DNA of 5,095 bases from Methanobacterium sp. PtaU1.Bin242 (GTDB lineage Archaea > Methanobacteriota > Methanobacteria > Methanobacteriales > Methanobacteriaceae). Positions 1-5,012 of the stretch are shown piece by piece. Each line of letters starts with the position of its first letter. Position 1 is the first letter of the stretch. The position numbers and the translations under genes are program-made. The notes below the pieces were generated by a model. It ran no database searches and had not been told where the DNA came from. It worked only from the letters and a program-made list of their open reading frames with translations. The stretch is taken from assembly GCA_002067565.1 (NCBI GenBank), contig MVQZ01000158.1:1-5095 (forward strand). Direction: 5' to 3'.

Positions 1-227
1 ACCAGTTTCAGTTAAATAATATTTTTCATCCTTTTAATTATGTATTTGCTTTCCATTAATTGTTTGATCAGATTATCAATTCTTTTTCAAAATCAAATCC
101 GTCACCCAGATTAAATTTAAACTAAAAGTTTTTCCTCCAATTCCCCCAGAGTTAATGGACCATCTTTCAACAAGGCCATGATAATGAACTTATAATATCC
201 ACCCGGGGGATGATCATTGTTCTTCAT
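1..227 (-). pseudogene. Winged-helix transcriptional regulator (PadR/ArsR-like), frameshifted and cut by the window edge
   Basis: Reading from an ATG at 227-225, the first frame gives 36 residues, starting MKNNDHPPGGYYKFIIMALL and continuing KDGPLTLGELEEKLLV, then a TAA at 119-117. That is the start of a winged-helix domain: helix 1, then the 'G-P-L-T-x-G-E-L' turn into helix 2. The rest of the domain follows in other frames: KFNLGDGFDFEKEL (about 115-75), then DNLIKQLMESKYIIK (about 76-33), then KDEKYYLTETG (33-1). The last piece is the classic wing and 'Y-x-L-T-x-x-G' end of PadR/MarR/ArsR-type regulators. Three frame changes are needed, near 117-124, 74-78 and the A4 run at 32-35 (minus-strand sense); the last two are each repaired by one added base. 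The start has only a weak GGGAT Shine-Dalgarno. It follows the Cys-rich gene by 60 bases on the same strand. Seen: the fragments and stops. Inferred: a decayed DNA-binding regulator. Three clustered sequencing errors would be the alternative. Confidence 0.6.
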
Positions 228-287
228 GAAATCCCTTTTTATCTTGATTCCCACTATTCAGTACTGTTGATGGAAAGAATAATAAGC

Positions 288-647
288 TCATTTATTTATA
301 TGGTCGATATCTGGATTATGCGTGTAAAACTTTTTTTGAATCTTTATATCTACCCTGTTAGAGGGGCAGGCAAAATTTATGCATTTTTTACACATATAAC
401 TGCGCATTATATGGAAAACAAACAGGCTAATGATTAGATATAGAATTAAGAATATATAATTCAGGGATAATATCATTAAAATAACTGGATAAATCCATAT
501 AACCACTATTCCCATTATAAAAACTGTTTTTTCAACAAGTGACATGGGAACTGGACGATATCTCCATAGTTTAGGTGAACCATAATTGGCCCAGCATTTC
601 AGGGTGCTGGTTTCAGTTTCAGCATAATGGGGGCAATGGGAGCACAT
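288..647 (-). CDS. Cys-rich membrane protein, C-terminal part (split by frameshift)
   Basis: This is a 119-residue frame beginning ATG at 647-645, overlapping the stop of the upstream part by one base (TAATG). It starts MCSHCPHYAE, with C2, H4, C5, H7 and C18, then WANYGSPKLWRYRPVPMS (19-36), a block I remember as strongly conserved in a methanogen membrane-protein family of unknown function. Two membrane segments follow (about 41-61 and 63-81). After them comes CKKCINFACP (C86, C89, C94), a CxxCxxxxCP pattern that could bind a metal or an Fe-S cluster. The frame stays open upstream of the ATG and reads I-E-I-R-V directly before it, which matches the conserved motif as I recall it. This fragment is therefore probably the second half of one protein with 647-886, not a separate gene. 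Re-initiation at TAATG could still produce it as a separate chain. Function unknown; a role in metal or redox chemistry at the membrane is inference from the cysteines only. Confidence 0.7.
   Translation of the reverse strand: MCSHCPHYAETETSTLKCWANYGSPKLWRYRPVPMSLVEKTVFIMGIVVIWIYPVILMILSLNYIFLILYLIISLFVFHIMRSYMCKKCINFACPSNRVDIKIQKKFYTHNPDIDHINK
292..299 (-). promoter_or_regulatory. Possible TATA box for the winged-helix gene
   Basis: TATAAATA lies on the minus strand within the last codons of the Cys-rich gene. A start of transcription about 25 nt downstream would fall near 271, giving a leader of roughly 44 nt before the ATG at 227. It overlaps coding sequence and is AT-rich by nature, so it is only a candidate; read-through from the Cys-rich gene is equally possible. 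Confidence 0.25.
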
Positions 648-886
648 TACCCGTATTTCAATAAAACCAAAATATAAAACATAATAAGCCAGGGAATCAG
701 AAAAAAAGGGCTGTAATAGTAGATAGCAACTCCACCTAATAATATAACCAGAGAAACATTTAATAAAAACCGGATGAGCTGATTCAGATTAAAGTGACAG
801 TTTAATTCTTGATTAACATTACACCAGGTACAGGATTTTTCCGGGCAAGTGCATAATGGTTTTTCAGGATCTATAAACAATTTCAA
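647..886 (-). CDS. Cys-rich membrane protein, N-terminal part (split by frameshift)
   Basis: This is a 79-residue frame starting with TTG at 886-884. No ATG lies in frame upstream before a stop, and the Shine-Dalgarno AGGTGATC at 892-899 sits five bases away, so the TTG is well supported. The N-terminus holds five cysteines, C12, C14, C19, C22 and C30, in the pattern CTCPEKSCTWC...C. Two hydrophobic segments follow (about 38-56 and 60-76). The frame ends LLKYG-stop at 649-647. If one T is added to the T4 run opposite 663-666, the frame runs ...YILV-FIEIRV-MCSHCPHYAE into the downstream part. The product is then about 199 residues with four membrane segments, a Cys-rich head, a Cys/His-rich middle region and a Cys-rich tail. 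By hydropathy both membrane pairs are hairpins, so all three Cys clusters would sit on one face of the membrane. That topology is inferred; the family has no function known to me. Confidence 0.7.
   Translation of the reverse strand: MKLFIDPEKPLCTCPEKSCTWCNVNQELNCHFNLNQLIRFLLNVSLVILLGGVAIYYYSPFFLIPWLIMFYILVLLKYG
663..666 (-). other. Probable frameshift site joining the two Cys-rich parts
   Basis: On the minus strand this is the T4 run in TTGGTTTTATTGAAA. A fifth T changes the frame so that L-V-L-L-K-Y-G-stop becomes L-V-F-I-E-I-R-V-M-C, running straight into the conserved CSHCPHYAE block. I see no canonical X-XXY-YYZ slippery heptamer here, so programmed -1 shifting is less likely than a one-base deletion or a sequencing error in a short homopolymer. 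Confidence 0.55.
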
Positions 887-891
887 CTCAA

Positions 892-899
892 GATCACCT
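892..899 (-). promoter_or_regulatory. Shine-Dalgarno of the Cys-rich gene
   Basis: AGGTGATC, an eight-base complement of the archaeal 16S 3' end, lies five bases before TTG at 886. It decides the TTG start. Confidence 0.75.
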
Positions 900-916
900 A
901 AATGTGCTGATAACTT

Positions 917-926
917 TTATTATATG
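917..926 (-). promoter_or_regulatory. TATA-like element, proximal, upstream of the Cys-rich gene
   Basis: Minus-strand CATATAATAA is the best TATA match close to the gene. It would place transcription start near 896, on top of the Shine-Dalgarno, which is tight. A second AT-rich TATA-like stretch at 966-979 (TATATTTTATATTT) would give a leader of about 60 nt, which fits the Shine-Dalgarno better. Either or both may be used. Confidence 0.35.
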
Positions 927-930
927 TTAA

Positions 931-1001
931 TCTTTATGAAATTTTTTTTGGGGAGGGAGATGATGAAATATAAAATATAGACATATCTTTATGATTTTTT
1001 T
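931..1001 (-). repeat. Direct repeat pair, each copy next to a TATA-like element
   Basis: On the plus strand TCTTTATGA plus a T run occurs twice, at 931-949 (TCTTTATGAAATTTTTTTT) and 986-1001 (TCTTTATGATTTTTTT), 55 bases apart start to start. In the minus-strand sense each copy (A run, then TCATAAAGA) lies five to seven bases upstream of a TATA-like element, at 917-926 and 966-979. This could be a duplicated promoter or regulator site for the Cys-rich gene, but AT richness makes chance similarity plausible. Confidence 0.35.
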
Positions 1002-1008
1002 AACTAGT

Positions 1009-2400
1009 TCATAATTGATTTAATTCCCCTTTTTTATCTCCCATGATAAAATAGCAATATATAGAAATGTAACAAAGAATAGCAAATATTAAAAAGGGTA
1101 TTTTAGCTCCTTCAATGAACTGGGCATAATTACTGGGATTTAAGGTAGCTTTTCCAATGAAGATGTTAAGAACTGCCAGGGTCACTCCCATTCCCATTAA
1201 CTGGCCCACCACCCGCGTGGTATTTAAGGTGGCACTGGAAACACCGTAAAACCTTTTTTCAACATATTCCACTGCAATCTGAGTACTGGAAGCTGCAGAT
1301 AACCCGTAACCTGATCCAAGAATGGCAAGAGCAACAGCTACAAGCTTGAAAGATGTGGTTTCCCCTAAAAACACCAACACTGTTAGGCCAATAGCAGTTA
1401 AAGCCATCCCTATGGCGGCTATATATCTGGATTTCATGGAATCCAATAGTTTACCAGTTAAAATCGAGAATATTGCAATAAACACTGATTGGACACATAA
1501 TAACAGTCCGGTTTGGTTTGGGGTAAGTCCCCTTATGTTCTGCAGGTATAACGTTAAGAGGAAAAGGGTAAATATGCCGGGCCCATAGTTTATAATGGAT
1601 GTGATGTTGTTGATAATGTATGCGCGGTTAAATAAAAGTTCTGGATGTATGAGGGGGTTTTTTATTCTGGTTTGAAGCCATATGAATAGTATAAACCCTA
1701 TGATTCCAGCTAAAATGGTTAAAATTCCGATATTGGAGGTAATTTCTGAGAATCCAATAAGTATCCCTGTTAAGGATAGGGCAAGGACTGAAGTACTGCT
1801 TATACTGAATTTATCATCTGATGCCTCAATCCATTCACCTTTTAGTTTTAAAACGGCAATAATGGCGGCGATTCCGAAGGGGATAGAGAAAAGGAAAATA
1901 CTTCTCCAACCAAGGAATTCTGTTAAAAATCCTCCTAAAACAGGACCAATGGCAAGTCCAACGTATGCTGTGCCCACACTCAAAGACAAAGCCTTTCCCC
2001 TGTCTTCTTCAGTGAAGACAGATGCAATTAAAGAATAAACATTCCCGAAGATCATTGCACTTCCTAATGATTGTATAATCCTGGATATTAACAGTATGTC
2101 TCCTGAAGGAGCTAGAGCAGATAAGAAACTTCCCAAAGTGAAGATGATTATACCGATGGTGATGATCTTCTTTTTACCATAGATATCAGCTATTTTACCA
2201 AAGGGAATTAAAAAAATACCGGTAACCAGTAGGTAGGAGCTGGTTATCCAGCCTAAAAATATGGAGTTAAGGGCGAAAGTCATGCCAATTTCTGGTAAAG
2301 CTATATTGATGGAGGAACTGGTGTAGGGAACCAGGAAACTGACTATAATACTTATCAGCAAGACGTATTTTTTGGTTGAACCATTTTCTTGGAAGTTCAT
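1009..2400 (-). CDS. MFS transporter, DHA2 (14-TM) drug:H+ antiporter family
   Basis: This 463-residue integral membrane protein is of the EmrB/QacA (DHA2) type, expected to export small hydrophobic or cationic compounds in exchange for protons. Family marks are clear. INIALPEI (31-38) follows TM1. Motif A, GKIADIYGKKK, is at 68-78. Motif B around R107 reads SRIIQSLGSA. The antiporter motif C, VGLAIGPVLGG, is at 147-157 and is followed by WRSIF (165-169). YLQNIRGLTPNQTGLLL (285-301) is typical of the second half of DHA2 proteins, and GVSSATLNTTRVVGQLMGMG (386-405) matches the TM13 region. Hydropathy suggests 14 segments and the length is normal for the family. One departure is that the usual acidic residue before the TM1 'T-x-V-N-x-A-L-P' motif is absent: it reads FLVPYTSSSINIALP. 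The gene is complete with TGA at 1011-1009 and stands alone between its own promoter and the Cys-rich gene. Its substrate cannot be told from the sequence. Confidence 0.93.
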   Translation of the reverse strand: MNFQENGSTKKYVLLISIIVSFLVPYTSSSINIALPEIGMTFALNSIFLGWITSSYLLVTGIFLIPFGKIADIYGKKKIITIGIIIFTLGSFLSALAPSGDILLISRIIQSLGSAMIFGNVYSLIASVFTEEDRGKALSLSVGTAYVGLAIGPVLGGFLTEFLGWRSIFLFSIPFGIAAIIAVLKLKGEWIEASDDKFSISSTSVLALSLTGILIGFSEITSNIGILTILAGIIGFILFIWLQTRIKNPLIHPELLFNRAYIINNITSIINYGPGIFTLFLLTLYLQNIRGLTPNQTGLLLCVQSVFIAIFSILTGKLLDSMKSRYIAAIGMALTAIGLTVLVFLGETTSFKLVAVALAILGSGYGLSAASSTQIAVEYVEKRFYGVSSATLNTTRVVGQLMGMGVTLAVLNIFIGKATLNPSNYAQFIEGAKIPFLIFAILCYISIYCYFIMGDKKGELNQL

Positions 2401-2420
2401 GGTTAAGTTTTGATTGAATC

Positions 2421-2430
2421 ATAATATAAA
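2421..2430 (-). promoter_or_regulatory. TATA box of the MFS gene (leaderless arrangement)
   Basis: Minus-strand TTTATATTAT is centred 26 nt before the A of the ATG at 2400. Archaeal transcription usually starts about 25 nt downstream of the box, so the mRNA should begin at or within a base or two of the start codon. The bases before the ATG (CAAAACTTAACC) contain no Shine-Dalgarno, which agrees with a leaderless transcript. Confidence 0.6.
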
Positions 2431-2583
2431 CCTTAGAAATCCAGCTACCTTTTTATCTTTTTGGTGATCTTTTATATCTAATAATAGATGTTAAGACCGC
2501 ATAAATTACAAGATCAAAAATTGCAGATTCCCGAAATCATTATCCCTGAGAGATCAAAGTGGGGCTTTAAAATGGATAAGAAC

Positions 2584-2602
2584 CTAGAAATGAATAAAAT
2601 TT
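2584..2602 (-). terminator. Possible T-rich terminator after the AEC gene
   Basis: Minus-strand AAATTTTATTCATTTCTAG begins about ten bases after the TAATGA double stop of the AEC gene. Archaeal polymerase stops at T-rich tracts without a hairpin. The tract is interrupted, so support is weak. Confidence 0.3.
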
Positions 2603-2612
2603 CTGATTATCA

Positions 2613-3554
2613 TTAGATGAAGCTAAAAACAACAGGTATAGTGATCATACTGAAAAGATAAGTGGCAACTACTAAATTCGAAGCTAGAGATCCATCACAA
2701 CCGTATCTATCTGCCAAAACTGCAGCCACAGTCCCTGAAGGCACTAAAGTTTCCAGAAGCAAAATTTCAGTATCAGTTTGATTGAGATTTACAGCTTGAC
2801 CAAAGAAAAAAGCTATTAATGGCTGCAGAATCAGTTCTATGGAAACAACTGCTACAATCAGAACCAACAAACTCCTTAGTGGAAATACTCTTAGCATCAA
2901 AGCTATGGAAATCGCCACGAAGATTATCAAGGAATTGCCGATTATAACTAAGACTCCCAATAATGTGTTAGCAATTAAACCAGTTGGTTTAGGCAGGAAA
3001 AACGAAAATATAATCCCTAAAATAATGGATAAGATTATGGGATTTGTGAAGAAACTTTTAATGAAAGATTTAGTAAAAACTTCTTCATTTTTACCGAAAT
3101 AATTAGCAATTAGAACTCCTAAAGTAAATATAAGTATTCCCACACCTATTTCATTCATAAAAACTGCGTCAGATACGGCATGGGGATTGTTGGGAAATAC
3201 CTGGGCGATTATACTATAACCTAGAGTAGCTGAGCTACCGAAACATGAAACAAGTATGAATGAACCTAATTGTTTATTTTCCAATTTTAGAAGTTTTCCA
3301 ATGGCAAAGGCAAGTAAAATGCTTAAAATTATTATTATAATAAAAATAAGAGCACCTTTCAGTGCACTGAAATCAAATTTTTGTTGGTAGAAACTTGTGA
3401 AAATAAAAACAGGAAGAACAAAGTCGGTGACCAGTCTACCAAACAGTGATCTGTGTTCTTCCTGAATTATGGATTTTTTCCTAAGTAAAAGGAAGATCAT
3501 GATGAGTATTAGCATGGTGGCTAAACTTTGCAGTAAATTAAAATAGAAATCCAT
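2613..3554 (-). CDS. AEC family (auxin efflux carrier-like) permease
   Basis: This 313-residue membrane protein has about ten hydrophobic segments arranged as two five-TM halves, as in the AEC / Mem_trans family (bile/arsenite/riboflavin transporter superfamily). Prokaryotic members move organic acids such as malate or malonate, or unknown anions. Family marks: DFVLPVFIFTSF (44-55, the conserved 'LP' of TM2), GSSATLGYSIIAQVF (106-120), FMNEIGVGILIFTLG (132-146), and the mid-protein NPIILSIILGI (171-181) that opens the second half. The C-terminal block runs LVPSGTVAAVLADRYGCD (270-287) through ATYLFSMITIPVVF (297-310), where the P-S-G-T and Y-G-x-D positions are typical. Length is usual. It ends with a double stop, TAATGA. 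Transcribed from its own promoter, it is separated from the MFS gene by 212 bases, so the two are not an operon. The substrate is unknown; nothing nearby is a carboxylate enzyme. Confidence 0.9.
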   Translation of the reverse strand: MDFYFNLLQSLATMLILIMIFLLLRKKSIIQEEHRSLFGRLVTDFVLPVFIFTSFYQQKFDFSALKGALIFIIIIILSILLAFAIGKLLKLENKQLGSFILVSCFGSSATLGYSIIAQVFPNNPHAVSDAVFMNEIGVGILIFTLGVLIANYFGKNEEVFTKSFIKSFFTNPIILSIILGIIFSFFLPKPTGLIANTLLGVLVIIGNSLIIFVAISIALMLRVFPLRSLLVLIVAVVSIELILQPLIAFFFGQAVNLNQTDTEILLLETLVPSGTVAAVLADRYGCDGSLASNLVVATYLFSMITIPVVFSFI

Positions 3555-3576
3555 GTTACAATACTCAACTTACTGG

Positions 3577-3585
3577 TAATTTAAA
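3577..3585 (-). promoter_or_regulatory. TATA box of the AEC gene (leaderless arrangement)
   Basis: Minus-strand TTTAAATTA, preceded by the purine-rich GGAAAGA that suits a BRE, is centred 27 nt before the ATG at 3554. No Shine-Dalgarno is seen in the bases just before the ATG (GAGTATTGTAAC). Transcription start should be within a few bases of the start codon. Confidence 0.5.
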
Positions 3586-3681
3586 TCTTTCCAAACCATG
3601 CACTCTCATATAATAATCGGTGGTTCATAACGTTGTTGAGGTCAAAAAAACACATTCTATGGTAATTTTTGGAGTAGTGGC

Positions 3682-3943
3682 ATGTTAAATATTTTGTTGA
3701 GCACGCTAATAGACTTTTTAGACTTAAATTACAAGCCTAACGCAAATTATAGTGGTTGTGAGATGATTTGCCTGTTATTATCAACGAACCAGAAACCACT
3801 TGTCCACTGAGCATATACATGGGGGCGGACAAGATAACTCCTCAAAAATAGCTCTTTTCATTGAAAGCTTTAAATTACCCTTTGAAGTGTTTGCAAGGGC
3901 TTGTTTCATAGTTGCTTTTGCTTATTTTATACCTAGAAAATAG
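3682..3943 (+). pseudogene. Possible remnant of a transposase, two out-of-frame pieces
   Basis: The 408-base gap between the AEC and FAD genes holds no intact gene. On the plus strand, ATG at 3682 opens 42 codons to a TGA at 3808. They include LIDFLDLNYKPNANYSGCEM, which reminds me of the N-terminus of archaeal IS transposases (ISM1-like), where an 'F-L-x-L-x-Y-x-P-N-A-x-Y-S' stretch is common. A GGAG eight bases before the ATG and a TATA-like TCATATAATAA at 3606-3616 would suit a gene start. A second piece, one frame over, is open from 3767 to a TAG at 3941-3943 and includes HIHGGGQDNSSKIALFIESF then KLPFEVFARACFIVAFAYF. Together they would give only about 86 residues, so most of a transposase would be missing. 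Evidence is by eye only, and the tail does not match transposase ends that I remember. The two frames could also be chance. Confidence 0.3.
3799..3833. repeat. Inverted repeat / stem-loop CTTGTCC...GGACAAG
   Basis: Perfect 7-bp arms at 3799-3805 and 3827-3833 surround a 21-base loop. The repeat falls where the two plus-strand coding pieces switch frame. No T run follows on either strand, so it is not a bacterial-style terminator. It could be an operator, a structured RNA element or chance. Confidence 0.35.
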
Positions 3944-3952
3944 AAAACATTA
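3935..3952 (-). terminator. T-rich terminator after the FAD oxidoreductase gene
   Basis: Minus-strand TAATGTTTTCTATTTTCT starts about ten bases after the TAA stop at 3965-3963. Two T4 runs in a pyrimidine-rich tract are what archaeal intrinsic termination uses. Confidence 0.4.
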
Positions 3953-3962
3953 AATGACCTGA

Positions 3963-4967
3963 TTAATATTTAAATTTTGGTGAAATTTCACCCAGAAACT
4001 TCCACTGCCTTATCATATAATCTATTTCACTTTTCAGGCCATTTTTATAAGAATCAGACATGAAATCTGGGTTTTCATAGAATTTAATAGCTTCAGCCGC
4101 CACATATCCACTAGCCAGGGCACTGGATATTCCTTCACCCAAGGGGTTCAGTAGATTGGCGGCTTCACCGGCAAACAGCACCCTGCCCTTTCCCAGATAA
4201 AAAGAGAACTCCGGGGTTATGTATGGCATTATACCCACCTCTGTTTTAACAATAGACTCTATATGGGCATTGTAATGTGATTTAAGGAAGGATACAAATC
4301 GGGAATGATACTTTTCCATCAAAGATGGATTTTTAACTCCCACACCCATGATAAGAAAGTCATCTTTCACATTAAACCAGGCATCATACTGGGAAAGCCG
4401 AGGATCTAAAAATGCATGGAAAAACTGACTGTCCAAATCGATAGTACCTCGGGAGAATGTCTGATAAGTGAAGATATAATCAGGTGAGACATTCAGCAGA
4501 CCCCTCCCAATACGGCTGGCTGCCCCATCACAGGCTATTACCACCTGGGCTGTCTCTATATTATTTTTGAATTTAACAACCACCAAATCATCTTCTTCTT
4601 TACAGGAGAGGGCAGTAGTGGATGTTCTAAGATCAGCACCACTACTTTCAGCTTCACGGGCCATCCAATAATCAAATGAACTTCTCCAAATGTTATAACC
4701 TTCACTTTCGAATTTAAATACCTGATCATCTTCATTAGTAAGTATAATTCCCTGGTTAATCTGAGGATTTGAGAAAACACTCTCTGGTATTTTTCCAAAT
4801 TCCGCCTCCACCATTTGAATTGATTTTTTGATAAGTATACCGGAACAAGACTTTTCTCGGGGAAACTCCATCTTTTCTGCCAATAAAACTTTATGTCCTG
4901 TTTCAGCAATCCTTTTAGCAGTCATACAGCCGGCTGGTCCTGCCCCTATTACAATAATATCGTACAA
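3963..4967 (-). CDS. NAD(P)/FAD-dependent oxidoreductase, geranylgeranyl reductase family (COG0644)
   Basis: This 334-residue flavoprotein starts at TTG 4967-4965, fixed by the Shine-Dalgarno AAGGAGGAA at 4974-4982. The Rossmann fold is at the very N-terminus: IIVIGAGPAGCMTA with G8-x-G10-x-x-G13, and the ribose-binding acid E31 ending strand 2. SCSGILI around C41 corresponds to the 'CGG(L/I)L' active-site loop of the family. RSSFDYWM (95-102) is the substrate/FAD contact motif, VIACDGAASRIGR (143-155) the 'DG' motif. FAGEAANLLNPLGEGISSAL (265-284) is the second FAD-binding motif, with GE where many members have GD. YDAWFNVKDDFLIMGVGV (194-211) matches the 'Y-x-W-x-F-P...V-G-x-G' strand but lacks the FP. 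Family members reduce isoprenoid double bonds (archaeal lipid saturation) or act as related oxidoreductases and monooxygenases. It is shorter than the roughly 390-400-residue archaeal lipid reductases, so I would not call it the main lipid enzyme. Cytosolic or membrane-associated; substrate unknown. Confidence 0.88.
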   Translation of the reverse strand: MYDIIVIGAGPAGCMTAKRIAETGHKVLLAEKMEFPREKSCSGILIKKSIQMVEAEFGKIPESVFSNPQINQGIILTNEDDQVFKFESEGYNIWRSSFDYWMAREAESSGADLRTSTTALSCKEEDDLVVVKFKNNIETAQVVIACDGAASRIGRGLLNVSPDYIFTYQTFSRGTIDLDSQFFHAFLDPRLSQYDAWFNVKDDFLIMGVGVKNPSLMEKYHSRFVSFLKSHYNAHIESIVKTEVGIMPYITPEFSFYLGKGRVLFAGEAANLLNPLGEGISSALASGYVAAEAIKFYENPDFMSDSYKNGLKSEIDYMIRQWKFLGEISPKFKY

Positions 4968-4973
4968 TTTGAA

Positions 4974-4982
4974 TTCCTCCTT
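4974..4982 (-). promoter_or_regulatory. Shine-Dalgarno of the FAD oxidoreductase
   Basis: AAGGAGGAA on the minus strand; the GGAGG core (4976-4980) is eight bases before TTG at 4967. It decides the TTG start, and the Rossmann strand begins three residues later, as expected. Confidence 0.8.
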
Positions 4983-5012
4983 GGGATTAAATGATAATGG
5001 ATCTCCATTTCA

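Noticed and set aside
210..437. Plus-strand 75-codon frame at the left end
   Set aside because: It lies antisense to the Cys-rich gene and the winged-helix remnant, both of which carry recognisable motifs.
655..680. Programmed -1 frameshifting as the explanation for the split Cys-rich gene
   Set aside because: No X-XXY-YYZ slippery heptamer in the right phase and no obvious downstream pseudoknot; a one-base deletion or re-initiation at TAATG is simpler.
960..980. Plus-strand GGGAGGGAG followed by ATGATG
   Set aside because: It looks like a strong ribosome binding site, but the frame closes after six codons at TAG.
1322..2038. Plus-strand frames of about 88 and 118 codons inside the MFS gene
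   Set aside because: They lie opposite a clearly real membrane protein, with no family features or ribosome binding sites of their own.
2488..2616. Plus-strand 42-codon frame starting MLRPHKLQDQ between the MFS and AEC genes
   Set aside because: The GGTGATC upstream is 18 bases from the ATG, too far. The nearest TATA-like box (about 2470-2478) would start RNA downstream of the ATG. The frame also runs into the end of the AEC gene.
3781..3909. Minus-strand 42-codon frame starting MKQALANTSK in the AEC-FAD gap
   Set aside because: It has no Shine-Dalgarno and overlaps the more coding-like plus-strand pieces; likely a shadow.
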